A stretch of DNA of 64,000 bases, taken from NCBI GenBank assembly GCA_910589415.1, contig OU342633.1, forward strand, positions 10,144,858 to 10,208,857, read 5' to 3'. Shown here piece by piece: positions 52,106 through 64,000 of this stretch (within the stretch, counting starts at the first letter, position 1; each line of letters begins with the position of its first letter). A model generated the notes under the pieces. It was not told the DNA's origin, searched no databases, and saw only the letters and a list, made by a program, of their open reading frames with translations. This DNA is from Malachius bipustulatus. Lineage: Eukaryota > Arthropoda > Insecta > Coleoptera > Melyridae. The position numbers and the translations under genes are program-made.

Positions 52106-53555
52106 GTACTAGATCTATCGTGTGAGCAAATGAAAACATAATTTAGGTAGGCCTTGGAAAAAAATTTCATGTCTTAGATTGGATCTGTAAAACTGTAAAA
52201 TGAAAATTTTGGTTTGTAAAATCGTAAACTCATTCTGATATTGCCTTCTTCTTGTTTTACAATTTTATTGTCAAATAATAATTATTTTGACATTTGCTGA
52301 AATAAGGTGCATCAGGTTGTTAAAATTAGTTTTGTGATTTCTTGAATAACGCGGACATAAATTATTCGGAGATTGTTCCAGCTACCGTGAAGTTTATTGG
52401 ATTATTGACACTGCAAACCCTGTAAAAATGTCATGTTCAAGCCAAAGCAATAAAGGATTATTATCTAATAATAGTTTTCCTTAGTCTGCAGTTTGCCCTT
52501 TGTAAAATGGTAGGTATTTATGTTTAAGGCCCTATTACTTATCGAATTATCTATCTACTTATTAATTATAGTAAAGTCATTTATTAAGTATTTGCACCTG
52601 AGGATTGAACATAAACACACACCAGAAAGAATCCACCACAAGATATAAAAATAATAAATAAAATCAAACAAGAATAAAGTAACATAACCAATGAAAATGG
52701 GAATAAATCCAGAGTTAGGAACTTTCTTCCTACTATGCACTCATGCTCATGATAAAAGTAAGGTCTGTGATCTGTGGCTCTAGTGGTGGCCATTTTTTAA
52801 GAGGGCAAACTCTTCTGGAAATAATGTTTATAAATTTTTGCCGGACAGTCGCTCGCCCAATTTTTTTTTCGAAAAACTATTCTCATAAAGTTGGTATGTC
52901 TGTGCTTCTCGTAAATAGCTGCGCCAACGGAATCTTGCCTTGTCACACACCCTTACCTAAAAAAGTCTAGATAGGTGGTACGATTTAAAAAACACAAATA
53001 CGGCCCTGAAGGTGGAATGCGTTCATAAACAGAAACTGACGTTTATGTGTAACAACCAGAGTGATGCCTTACATTTTCCGGAATATCGTCAGATTGTTCC
53101 ATTTTATGTACGTAATTCGAACGAGAAAGCAAAGGAAATAATAATTCCAAATTATTAGATTATGTGTAACTGTCAGATTCACACTTTTTTTTAATTTAAT
53201 ACTAATTTTTGTAATTTACTAATATTATGCACAGAATTGATTCACCCATGTGTTTCTTCAAAACTCTGCGAGTGCACTTCAAGCGTCGTCATCGGCAATT
53301 TATGAACGATGCTAGATTTTTATCCGATCAAGCGAACTGGTTATTTTATGAACGCATCCAGAGTTTTTCATGTATGATGCAAACTGTAATTCATGAACGC
53401 ACCCCTAGATCACTCAAAATCACAAAATAAGAAAAATAAGATTTTTAAAATTAATGACAGTGATTTTATCGTAGGATTCAATCTAAGACATGAAATTTTT
53501 TTCCAGGGCCTACCTAAATTATGTTTTCATTTGCTCACACGATAGTATCTAGTAC
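52106..53555. mobile_element. 1.45-kb non-autonomous DNA transposon with 85-bp inverted termini
   Basis: The left arm 52106-52190 starts GTACTAGATCTATCGTGTGA and its complement ends the element at 53555. The arms include GAGCAAATGAAAACATAATT and TTTCATGTCTTAGATTG. No transposase was recognised in the interior. Confidence 0.7.
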
Positions 53556-53928
53556 AATTAACAATAATTGTACTGAAACGTGCCGAGTTCTCATGTAGTT
53601 TTAGCTGTCACCTGACTGACGTCACAGGCTGCGCCCTGACATACCTTTGTGGTGAATGAGTTTGAGCTCTTGTTAACAAAAAAAGTGATGTCGTCCTCAA
53701 TAGTGTATTTTTTGTTAAAAAATACACTAATACCGTTTGTAGAATAATTTTAGTGGCATTTCAACTTTAATAAATTCTGTGGTTCAAAGTTTACGTGTTT
53801 AAATAAACGAAAATTTGTTTAATTGTTTCATGCTTGGTTGGATTGTTTTGGAACTGGCGCCAATTCGCATTTCGCATCCGGGTATCCGCATTACAGCATT
53901 ACCGGAACCGGATTACAATTAATTTTAC

Positions 53929-54405
53929 ATGGTGATCCTGATTGGCTGCATGGCTGCTGCGCGGCTGCGCCGCGGTCGCCAGCGCTGGCGTCTGGCGTCG
54001 GTCATCGTTTCGTCGTTTCGTTCCTCTTCCTCTTGCGCTTGCCGGTCTTGCCGCCCAGCCACCGCCTCACCGCCACCATGCTGTCCTTGCCTGTGCGTGT
54101 GCCGGTACAGTGGAATAGTAATGGGTAATCTACCTACTGTTAAAATCAAAAATGAAGACCAAGAAATGAAAATATCTCATACTTTATCGAAGAAAAACCA
54201 GAAGAAAGTGCAAACGTACTGGAGGGCATGGTTTGATAGTCGATTTGATACACCATTAGCTACGCCACAAGCTACAAGGCATGTTCATGGAAGTGATGCA
54301 TCATCATTATGGCACAGAAGAACCAACAATGAGCTGCTGGGATCAATGTTGGAACGTTGGTGCTGGACTGGATCCTGGATCTATAATCGATGTGAGTGTT
54401 TATAG
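53929..54405 (+). CDS. Hypothetical ORF beginning in a GC-rich island
   Basis: An open frame of 158 codons. The first 60 lie in a strikingly GC-rich, CpG-rich stretch (53935-54110) and are Arg/Ser/Cys-rich, so probably not the real protein start. An internal ATG at 54121 reads MGNLPTVKIKNEDQEMKIS and continues with KKVQTYWRAWFDSRF; a GTGAGT donor-like site lies at 54392. It may be a first exon with a CpG promoter, or a transposon piece. I recognise no family. Confidence 0.25.
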   Translation: MVILIGCMAAARLRRGRQRWRLASVIVSSFRSSSSCACRSCRPATASPPPCCPCLCVCRYSGIVMGNLPTVKIKNEDQEMKISHTLSKKNQKKVQTYWRAWFDSRFDTPLATPQATRHVHGSDASSLWHRRTNNELLGSMLERWCWTGSWIYNRCECL

Positions 54406-55067
54406 AAACGATTCAAATTATTGCTTTGTAAAAAAATTATACGCAAAAAAATAACAATGGCGGATGCACATTTCCTATCGAGGAACGAAAAATCTGATTA
54501 ACCCGCGTGTGGTCGCTAGGAGTGCATTTAGCTCACCATTGTCTTTAAACTAATTATTCTGTTACTCGAACTCGTGCAATCTTTGTCGATTTTTCTAGCT
54601 TAGTTTATAGCCCTAAGAAGAAACTAGGAAGGATTTTGTAATGAAATCGGGTAAATTAATTTTTATGGACACTCATTCACCGCATTCAGTTGCAGCCGTT
54701 AATTCCGTTCCCGATAATAAAAAAAAATAAAAAGCAAAGCACTATCCTTATTGTTATGTATTGTGAAATCATGTGCTTTGCCAGTGGAGGTTGTTTAAAT
54801 TTGACCGCCATTTTGATTTAAATTTTGGAAAAAGGACACCCTATTATGTCGGTAACGAAGCCGAGGTACACATTTTTGTTTTAAATTTAGGGTGAGTTCA
54901 CCTGGTCTGCTGGACCAGTTAATAGGTATTTTTAATTCATTAATAAATTACAAAACAATAATTAGATATGTTAGAACAACACAAATGTTCTGTTGTTTCA
55001 TGGCACAGTGTAGGTATACAGAATTGTTTACAAACTCGAAAAATGCATATTTTTGATTTAATAAATA

Positions 55068-56400
55068 TACCCTGTGTGTCCCCGGATAGGTGAAACGACT
55101 CTTATAAAAGACAAAAAAGTTTTGATTTTAATGTTCATTTTGTGGGGTTCAGCTCTGCTTGGTTAAAGAGTAATTTCTAACAAAATTTTAGTTATGAAAA
55201 ATCAAGCATGCCTTGGAAATTAAAAAAAAGCATTTTTTCTGCGGAGTAAAGTGCCTTTTATGTGGCAAATACGAAAAAATGTTATTTGAAAAAGTTCTTA
55301 AGAATTAACATTTAGGTCCGTATACCAAATTTCAAAATCATAGGCCAACTTTGATCTTCTACATTTACTTTTATGTTTATTTCACAAATCGATGAAGAAT
55401 TTCATTTGTAACAAAGACTGATATTGACAGATTGCTATTGCTATGGATACAATTTGGTTTTTCCGTGGCAGTCTTTGTTACAAAATGAAATTCTTTGATT
55501 TGTGAAATAAAACATAAAAATAAATGAAAAAAATGAAAGTTGATCTATGATTTTGAAATTTGGTATAGGGACCTAAATGTTGATTCGTAACAACTTTTTC
55601 AAATAACATTTTTTCGTATTTGCCACATAAAAGGCACTTTACTCCACAGAAAAACCGGTTTTTGGGAAATTTCCAAGGCATGCTTGATTTTTCAAAACTA
55701 AAATTTTGTTAGAAATTACGGTAATTGTTTACATCCGCGGCTCCTAAGTTTCATCAATTTTTTCGGGACCGAGGAGCGAAATAGGGGTGCTGGGTGGGTA
55801 AGAAGCTAAAAACAGCCAGGGCAAACTAATATCAAGGTCACCACTAAGGCCTCTTTGGCACTACGGTCGAATTTCTATTTTTTTTTTCACTTTCAGGGCA
55901 AGGAATATCTTCGAGAATAACGGTAGCACGCTTTTTATTTTCAAATTTGCATTTATTTTGCATTTATACTCCAAAAATACGCGACATCGCTCGCTATTAT
56001 ATTCCGACTACGTTTGCATGCCGCGTATGTTGCGTCTGTTACCAGACCGGCTCTGGTGTTGTTTACGAGTTTCCGCCGTCCTCTCGACACTCTGACCTTG
56101 CATGTTTATTATGATATTCACTGTTCTAAACAGGCCCGCACTCAGGAAGACCTTCTTTTGATGCCGTTTTGTTCGCTTATCTTTCATTTGCCCAGCAAAT
56201 GAATACCTTCCTGGTGTTACTATAGGTATGTTCTCCACCCCTATATAGGTGCCATAGTGAAACTGTAGGAGCCGCAGATGTAAATAATGACCGAAATTAC
56301 TCTTTAGCCAAGCAGAGCTGAACCCCAAAAAATGAAAATTAAAATAAAATTTTTTTTATCTTTTATAAGAGTCGTTTCACCTATCCGGGGACTCACCGTA
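55068..56400. mobile_element. 1.33-kb element with TCCCCGGATAGGTGAAACGA termini and internal hairpin
   Basis: The left end has TCCCCGGATAGGTGAAACGA; the right end has its complement, continuing into CTCTTATAAAAGA. A large hairpin occupies 55170-55720 (arms about 260 bp around 55430-55465, including GGCACTTTACTCC and CATGCTTGATTTTTC). Repeat family Y, copy 1 (55723-56294) is inserted inside. Confidence 0.7.
55723..56294 (-). mobile_element. Repeat family Y, copy 1
   Basis: On the minus strand it begins GGTCATTATTTACATCTGCG and ends in the complement of GGTAATTGTTTACATCCGCG. Its ORF (56328-56008) reads NFGHYLHLRLLQFHYGTYIG and continues past the point where copy 2 stops, into a basic stretch (DKRTKRHQKK). 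It matches 35014-36418 at both ends. Confidence 0.6.
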
Positions 56401-58880
56401 TATGATTTAATAATTACAAAATTGCCTTTTTTTGCAGGTTTTCGAATTTCGACCATGAGCTTCCTCAAATCGACCAGTGATATTCCACTTGTGGGACAGC
56501 ATCTTTTTTAAATGCCGGTTTTCGAGCTGCTACTAAATTGCCAGTTCACGACCACTGGATAGGTAGGTACTATTTTTTATTTTTAACATCATGATACCTG
56601 GGTAGGTAGGTAGCTAGGTGCCTATAGTCCAATAAAGTCTAAAAAGTCATACTTATCGATTAAGAATGCACATCCTTTTGATAGTTTGATTTATTTTGTT
56701 TCATATACTGGTTCTCGTAGAAACCGTCCAGTTTGTCTAAACATTCCATCCCGCATAAATAAGTACACGTCAACATTGGTTTTGAATGAGAATTAAATGC
56801 ACAAAACAGAGGATAGAATGTCATTACGTGAATAAATTTCATGTAGTTGTCAGTGGCTCTCAAACTGACGTAAGCGATTCAATTTATTGTTTGAATGATT
56901 TTTTCAATAAAATCATTCGCTCCTTTACAACTTGACAATTAACTGTTTGACATTTTCTGGTGAAATTAAAAATATTAATTCGGACGGTTAGTGTGACGTC
57001 ACATCTGACTTTTTAAAGTTAATCCTACTATACCTACCTGCCAATAATAAAAAATAAAAGACTCAACAGGGAAAATATAAAAATTTTATTCTGAAACATA
57101 ACGGAACTGTCAACATAAAATAAAAAAAACATTCTAAAATTATAATGACAAACTTAAAATCTTAAAATAATAAATAAAAAATAGGTAGGTACCTATAAAT
57201 AAATACATTTTTTGGTCTCTTGAGCAAACTAATTAATTATTCTCAATTCTAATGACTAGGAAAATGAAATAGGAAAAAATCTTTACCTAACTTGTGCAAA
57301 AGCCATAAAACCATCACAGGTAATCCCACCCTCTGGCCCAGCCTGTCGTAGTCAAACAATAGAACAACTGTTTACCTTTCAGTTGTAAAATTCTGTATAG
57401 AAGGTAAATCGCAAGACAGGTGTTTATTTAGGAGAGGAATATATTTAGGCGTACAACCAACGGACCAGTAACATGGCATATTTTACAGAATAGGGGTAAC
57501 CCAGAAGTCTCAAACTTTTAACATTATTTAAAAATTTTAAGCGACACGTTTTTATTGAAGGTGAAACCAAAATTACTGATTGTCACTTCTTACGCCCCAG
57601 GAAGTAATCTCTGGACAATCTAAAACCTTTACCTGTTTTAGACCTGCAATAAATTTTGTTAATGACGGGCATAAAATTTTTCAATTAGGTACTTTACTTG
57701 CCACCATGGACTGAATTTAAAATCAATTTGTATTTTAATTTCAAATTATTGTCTCTGTTTTATTTTCATAATAAGGTAATGAGCCACTTGTGGTATGTTT
57801 CACAACACTAAGTAGGTCAGCATTATAAAAAATTATGAGACGTTTTAAACGTAGGGAGTATCTATTTCAAATTGTTTATGTTGGTAACTTTTAACAAATA
57901 TTTAAGGGTATGAATTACCTACCTACCTATCCTGTTACAAAAATGCGAAACTATAAAATATTTAGGTACAATAATTGTTCAGTTTATTAAGTAAGTTCCT
58001 CAAAACTTCTTCTGAAATGCATGCAAATTAGGTCTAGAGGATTAGGAATTTCTGTAAGCTTAAGCAGGTAGAATGGGCCCCGGTTGGTAATCCCTATTCA
58101 GAATAGAAATAAAGTCATTTAAATATCGTTAGATCTAATTTAAATTTATTTTTAAAATCTTTTCTGGAACTGGAAAGTGGTAAAATAAGTAAATACTGGT
58201 GGGTATTTACCTATTTCTTCTTCACAAAAAATATTATACAAATAAAATATAAAATATTAATTTATACAGTGTCCTGCAACAGTGCGTCCGTCTTTCCTAG
58301 CGCCTTTCCCGTGGTGGATAAAAAAAGTTTCGTACAAAAAATTATTGGTTTGGAATTCTTCATGCCATAAAATTGTTTTACACTATACAGTGTCCCATTT
58401 TTGAGGCATTCCAACAACAAACATTTTTTTAAATGGAAAGCCCTCTATTTATTCTATTTTTTCGATGTCATTTTTTACCATTTACATTGTTGTCTATTTA
58501 CTATTTGATTATATTACAGTGTTGCCGACTTCAAATTTTTTCCCAAAATTCTTGTATAAAACAAGCTGAAGTTTAAAAAATGGTAGCGACCTCGTTTTTC
58601 AGAAGGTAAAAATTATTCTTAGCAATAACTTCAGTGCGATTACTAAGCAACATTGTGATAATGAGAAATATGAATTTAGTAAAATAGGGTGTTCAGAAAA
58701 AATGCCAAACTTTGCAAACTTCAAAGTAGTTTAACTATTTTTTTTCAAATGGAATGCCCCTATTTTTATATCACCATTCGATAGGCCTTTTTCTTCTCTT
58801 CAATTTTATGGTGCATGTCGTATGACTAAACCCCATAGTTGTTGACATGATCAATATTTTCCACAAAAGTTACTATCTTT
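56401..58880. other. AT-rich intergenic sequence, no feature seen
   Basis: No coding segment, RNA gene or clear repeat structure was recognised in these 2.5 kb, apart from short GGTAGGTA/TACCTACC runs. Confidence 0.5.
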
Positions 58881-60077
58881 TATACAGGGTGTCCGGAACT
58901 TATGAGCAAAAAATTAAGGGGGTGATTCTACTTGATGAAATATTGCCAAAAGTAACTATAAATTTTTTTCGAAAACTCACAAACAAGAAAGTTATAAGCC
59001 TTCAAAATTGATTTTTTAAATCAATATTTTTTATAACTTTTTTTCTAGTGTATGGATTTTATTAAAATTTGACACATTTGGCACTGATGTTGCTTTGCAT
59101 CCTTGGTCCAAATTAGACTTGAATCCCTCGAAATCAAGAGGCCTTATGTGCCCTTGACCTTCAAAAAAGGCCTATAACTTTTTTCGTAATATTTTTTCCT
59201 GAGTTTTGAAGACGCACAATTGAAGAACATGAAGAAATATTCGGAAAAGGTCTTCTTTGTCTATCACAATAAAATGACCTGTTTCCGAGTAAAACGGTTT
59301 TAAAAATTTACTTGCACTATAAAATTGATCACCACAAATTATGATCATTTTGCAACAATACCAAAGCATGCTTTGGAAACAGCTGCAGAGTTGCCTAGCT
59401 ATGTACAAAACAGAGACATTCGTTTATAAATAGACTTGGTAATGAAAAAATTTAAAAAATTTTTAATCATTTTTTTTAAATAAAATAAAATAATTTTAAT
59501 AAAAAAAATTGCTGTCAAAATTAAATCCAAATCAAACGTCTTAAACGTCTTGTTTCCTAGGCAACCCTGCAGCTGTTTCCAAAGCATGCTTTGGTATTGT
59601 TGCAAAATGATCATAATTATTTATGGTGATCAATTTTAGTGCAAGCAAATTTTTAAAACAGTTTTACTCGGAAACAGGTCATTTTATCGTGATAGACAAA
59701 GAGGACCTTTTCCGAATATTTCTTCATGTTCTTCAATAGTGCGTCTTCAAAACTCAGAAAAAAATATTACGAAAAAAGTTATAGGCCTTTTTTGAAGGTC
59801 AAGGGCACATAAGGCCTCTTGATTTCGAGGGATTCAAGTCTAATTTGGACCAAGGATGCAAAGCAACATCAGTCGCAAGTGTATCAAATTCTAAGAAAAT
59901 CCGTACACTAGAAAAATAGTTATAAAAAAATATTGATTTAAAAAAATCAACTTTGAAGGCTCATAACTTTCTTATTTGTGAGTTTTCAAAAAAAAATTAT
60001 AGATACTTTTGGCAATATTTCATCAAGTAGAATCAACCCCTCAATTTTTTGCTCATAATTTCCGGACATCCTGTATA
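58881..60077. mobile_element. Long-hairpin element, copy 2 (1.2 kb)
   Basis: Ends are TATACAGGGTGTCCGGAA and TTCCGGACATCCTGTATA. The arms match those of 33335-34468, and the central loop lies in the opposite orientation relative to that copy. No protein. Confidence 0.8.
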
Positions 60078-61030
60078 TCTATAACTGAACAATGGGACAA
60101 TAATAGGTTTTTTCATTTTTACGAGTGCTGTGTACACCAGGAGTCTCTCTAAAGGAACGGTTCCTTTCACAGTCGACTAGATTGACTGCTTGGAAATTAT
60201 TTTTAATAATTGTAGTCATAATGTCCTAATGTACAAAAAGTTATTCGGCCAATCATTTCAGATCTAACCATTCACAGAAGGATGCCTATGAAGCAAGAAC
60301 AGCAGACCAGGTAGTCATCTTAGATTTGAATGTGCAAAAAGGACGAGTGTACCAACTAAGTATTGGAGCAATTGTAGGATGAATTTACCTCAGCGAACTT
60401 CTCTACTTGCTACATTAATGTGATGGGTGAGTGAAAAAAAAAACAATTAATAAATAATTCATTAAATTGATCTTAAATTTGTATTCGATTTTTTGATGAA
60501 ATTTTGAGCTGAGTTTGAAATTTATATACAGGTGTGTCCCAGGATAAGCGAATTTGGTAAGGCAGCAGGTCAACGCACCCTCATAGCTCGTCAAAAACAT
60601 AAGAATTCCTATGTCTGTTTAGAGTGCAGTCTTCGTCAGTTTCGCTAGCATCCAAAACTATTTTCATCTGCCGGCACACTTAAAATATTTGCTTCTTGCT
60701 GTCCAAATCGATTTATGATTTCTCTAATATAATTACTTTGGTTTATAAAAATGGATCATCATCATTTTGGCTAATTTGCAAACCAACAAAAGAGTCAACT
60801 TTGTTGCTGATTATAACCTCAAAATGTAGTTACAATTTCTTCAAAACGATATCAATAGCTTCTTCACTTTTAGAAATTACTAAACCATCGTCTACATATA
60901 TCACTAACAGAATATTACTATTTGAAACAGTTCCCCTGTATACACATTTATCAGCCATGCTTTGTTGAAAACCAAACTCCTTTAACACACCATCAAATTT
61001 AGAATTCCAGCACCTTGGAGACTGTTTAAC

Positions 61031-61819
61031 AGGTTGACTGCCACCTGAAAATCATTGAAAATGTTTCTGAGGCCAAGTTGCGAATTAGGTACTTGGTATC
61101 TTTCTACAAAAAGCACCATAGCTCACTCAACATAAATTCAACATATTAGCAAACTTTTTGCAAAATTACTCAGGCGGTCGTATTCGCCCGCTGCAGCACG
61201 GGCGGCATCATAAGGCCTCCCTTGCGGAGCGGGCGTACACAGGCGGTCGCGTTTGCTTCATCATCATGCCTCCCTTGCCGAGCGGGCGTACGGCAGCGGT
61301 CATACTCCAGCGTAATAGACCAGTCGGATCAAATGTCATACCTACAAATGTGAAGTTATACAAAATGGATGTTATACAAAAAAATTCAGGGAGAAATCCC
61401 TAAAACTCGTCTACTGTATTTTCGTATATTAGGTTAGGTTTCATTCATTAAGAATTGTTATTTAGTTTTATTTCTAAAATAAACCGCATTACTATTTTTG
61501 CTGCATTATTGCTTTGCTGAACACCTAAAAATCCAATATAGATACGTGCTGAACATCAGCGCCACGGCGGTCGTATACGACCGCTGTCCCTTGTTGTCAG
61601 TTACTTCTATAATTCACGAAATATCCCGAAACTGGCAGTGTATAACCAGCTATCTGTGCCATGGCGGTCGCCAGATGTGGTTAAACGGATCCAATTCACG
61701 ACCGCTGGCACAGCACGCATCGACAAAGTATACACTCTGCTAGCGGGCGTATACGACCGCCGCGGCATGAGGGAAAAAATTACTAGCGGTCGTATACGAC
61801 CGTCACGGCAGTCAACCTG
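61031..61819. mobile_element. TTAA-targeting element with GCGGTCGTATACGACCGC palindromes
   Basis: TTAA lies at 61027-61030 and 61820-61823. The termini are CAGGTTGACTGCC and complement. Removing the element and one TTAA restores the copia frame. GCGGTCGTATACGACCGC or close variants occur at about six places, with GCGGGCG words, in an element far more GC-rich than its surroundings. It is piggyBac- or Kolobok-like by target site; no transposase. Confidence 0.8.
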
Positions 61820-62503
61820 TTAAGACCGTATAAGGACTTTTTCAACTTGCAAACTTGATTTCTTGAATTTTGAAAACCATCGTCCTATACAATTCTTCGA
61901 GCAAATCTCCATACAGGACCGCTGTCTTGATATCAAACTGTTTAATTTTGTAATAATTATTCTGTGCAGCTACAGCCAGGAGCACCCTTATCGAATCATA
62001 TCGGGTAGTAGGTAAAAAAAAATTCATTATAATCTAGTCATTTTTTTTTTTGACTGAAACCTCTTGCACATAACCTTGCTTTATATTTCTTAATTTCACC
62101 ATTTAGGGAACGCTTAACCCTGAAAACCCATTTCGAGCTAATCGTACTTTTTCCTTCTGGAAGTTGCATAAATTCCCATGTTTTGTTCTTTTCTAAAGCT
62201 TCAATTTCCTTATTTATAGCCTCTTTCCACTTGCTGGATTCATTACTATCTATAGCTTCTTCATAGGTTTGAGGAACATCAAGTTCGACAAAATTTACCT
62301 CAAAATCATCGAATCTTTTCGGAAAACAAATTTCTCTTTTAGGACGTTCTTGGCTAGAACGTCCTAAAACTCCTTCTTCCTTCGTTATTTCTTCATTCAG
62401 CTCTACTTCTTTATTTTATACGGTTCTTCTTTTTCAATTTCATTTTCAAATATGACGGGAACCTGCTGATTATGACTGTTGGAAACATGATTTATTTCAT
62501 TAA

Positions 62504-63340
62504 CCCCTTAATCGTCCGGGGTATTTCAGTGTGCGCGACCGGCTGGTGGCAGAGCCTTTATGGGTGCTCAAATCATTGGCGCGCGGAGCCATAGATACGG
62601 AAAGCTTAAAAAATTTTAAATCTTTTTTTAACAGATTTTAATTATTTTTATATAATTGTATGATATTCATGCACAAACCCTTTTATTATACGTGTTATTT
62701 TAAATAAATAATATTTGTTCTATAGCAGTATAGTAACTTTTATGAGTAAATAAAACAAATACCTACATAAAAATATATAAAATGTTTGTGTGTAAGTAAT
62801 ATTATTTTACTGTGTGGGTATTTTATATTTTTTTCTACGTATTCGTGCTACACGAATAAAATACATACCTAGGTTGGCAGTTATGCGGTATAAATTTTTA
62901 TGGCCTGTATCCGATCCTAAAGTGAGAACAAAATATATTTTCATTTCTTACGCCACATTTTAGTTTTCTTTGTGTTTCAGTGACATCTCTTAGTAAATAG
63001 ATAATATGTTACTTTAGTAGGTATTTGTAGTAAACTGCTACAAAACGCCGACAACTGCGACTCAACATCACAGTTTACTGTAAGATATCTTAGTAGACGC
63101 GCACGCCAATGAAACTGAAGAACTCTACCTATTATATTATTTTTCACCACTGAAGGTTGCATTTTTTGTAAATATTTCTTCACCACTAGATGTCAGTATG
63201 GGTACTGTAATACACTTTGGTACCTTTTAGTCGAAATTCCCATCCATGTAGGTTTTATTTGGGGAAGGCACTATTGTGCACATCGCCACCGCGGTGAGCG
63301 AAACCGTACGTGCACTATAGTGCCCATCGCCAGTTAAGGG
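62504..63340. mobile_element. piggyBac-like non-autonomous element (837 bp)
   Basis: It is flanked by TTAA (62500-62503, 63341-63344) with termini CCCCTTAA / TTAAGGGG, which fits piggyBac. The copia reading frame is continuous when it is removed. The interior has no transposase. Confidence 0.85.
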
Positions 63341-64000
63341 GTTAAATGTTACATTTCTTGAAATAGTGATTTTTCTAGTAGATGGATCAAACAGTCTATA
63401 ATTTTCATACCACAACTCATATGGAGTTGAATTTGTAGTCTTGAGTTGTGGGTGTTCTATTTAGCAAGTAGATTGCTGTATTGACAGCCTCCACCCACAG
63501 GTACTTGGGTACACCTGCTCCATAAATCATTGACCTTGCACATTTGATAATTGTGCAATTATCTCTTTCTGCTCTCCCATTTTGTTGGGCAGTATTATAG
63601 GGAGCAGTCAATTCTAACTCAATTCCTTCATTGTTCAAATACTTTCTAAAATCATGATTACAGTATTCTGTTCCATTATCAACATGTAGCACCTTGATTG
63701 ATTTTTCAAATTTGTTCTTCATTTTAGTGCAGAAGGATTTAAAGCAATCAGGAACATCACTCTTGTTCTTTATAAAATATACAACTCGGTAGCCTGAAAA
63801 TTCATCTTTGAATAAAAGAAAATACTTCGAGCCTTGAACAGAAGGTGTGTCCATTGGTCCACACACAAATCGCTATAAATTCGTTCACCAAGACCCATTT
63901 TTACATGCTCAGTCTTCTTAAAAGTCAATGGGTGCTGTTTTCCATAAGCACAAGCACCGCAAAAAAAAAACTATTTAGGTCACTGAAATTGATACCAGTT

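Larger units (their letters stand above)
60600..64000 (-). mobile_element. Ty1/copia element, cut by the window edge, broken
   Basis: Minus-strand coding pieces in order: gag-pre-integrase (63990-63870; CGACAYGKQHPLTF), integrase (63866-63417; FLLFKDEFSGYR, LHVDNGTEYCNHDF, then QQNGRAERDNC with the catalytic Glu), a linker, and RT (62330-61824 and 61020-60600; ...RYDSIRVLLAVAAQNN, KQFDIKTAVLYGDLLEELY and, at 60910, VIYVDDGLVISK). It is interrupted by two TTAA-flanked elements. Frameshifts and stops make it inactive. RNase H and the 3' LTR are not seen to the left of 60600. Confidence 0.85.

Noticed and set aside
60696..60968. Plus-strand 90-aa ORF
   Set aside because: It is the antisense of the copia RT segment containing the YVDD motif.
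1..64000. CRISPR array or bacterial origin
   Set aside because: No regularly spaced direct repeats with unique spacers; spliced genes and retroelements show that this is animal DNA.

Overview
The window is AT-rich arthropod DNA, most likely from an insect. The evidence is spliced genes with GT-AG introns, Jockey/CR1, LOA-like and Penelope-like retroelements, Ty3/gypsy and Ty1/copia elements, and many short inverted-repeat transposons. I cannot name the species. A sap-feeding hemipteran would fit the repeat style, but that is a guess.

Two host genes are visible, both on the minus strand. The first is the 5' part of LTN1 (listerin), the E3 ubiquitin ligase of ribosome-associated quality control. 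Five consecutive coding exons lie at 36921-36874, 17695-17498, 17367-17101, 9408-9152 and 4689-4476. They join with matching phases and give residues 1-328; the rest of the gene lies left of base 1. Introns 1, 3 and 4 are about 19, 7.7 and 4.5 kb and are filled with transposons. The second gene (46038-38226, four exons, 2542 aa) encodes a large protein I do not recognise. It has an N-terminal coiled coil, a long acidic/Ser-rich middle, two blocks of His/Cys-rich repeats and a C-terminal FN3-like domain. One of its exons has been tandemly copied together with its short intron. Its stop codon lies 1.3 kb upstream of the LTN1 start.

Layout: 1-3176, 3' half of a gypsy element (pol plus 3' LTR). 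5079-8870, a CR1/Jockey-like LINE remnant on the minus strand and two copies of one 637-bp MITE. 10340-16505, a dead Penelope-like element with inverted terminal repeats; a LINE is inserted in one terminal repeat, and that LINE itself carries a tRNA-derived SINE and a pogo/Tigger remnant. 18590-26517, a three-layer nest: a Jockey LINE, interrupted by a LOA-like LINE with a 14-bp target duplication, interrupted in turn by a 2.8-kb DNA transposon with 16-bp inverted termini. 26518-31836, a P-element/THAP9-type transposase fossil split by a nearly intact 4.3-kb LINE. 31900-36420, several foldback elements. 36922-38225 and 46045-64000 hold intergenic sequence rich in MITEs, long hairpins, LINE tails and, at the right edge, a Ty1/copia element on the minus strand carrying two TTAA-targeting elements.

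Most large retroelements in LTN1 introns (13.4-16.4, 18.6-26.5 and 27.2-31.4 kb, plus the gypsy element at the left edge) lie antisense to the gene. No CRISPR array, rRNA gene or credible functional tRNA gene was seen. The most unusual items are the unrecognised Cys-rich gene with its exon triplication, the 2.8-kb transposon full of dispersed copies of one short motif, the paired 1.1-1.2-kb hairpins, a 71-bp palindromic mini-MITE with a 9-bp target duplication, and a repeat family (35.0 and 55.7 kb) whose two copies share a conserved peptide.
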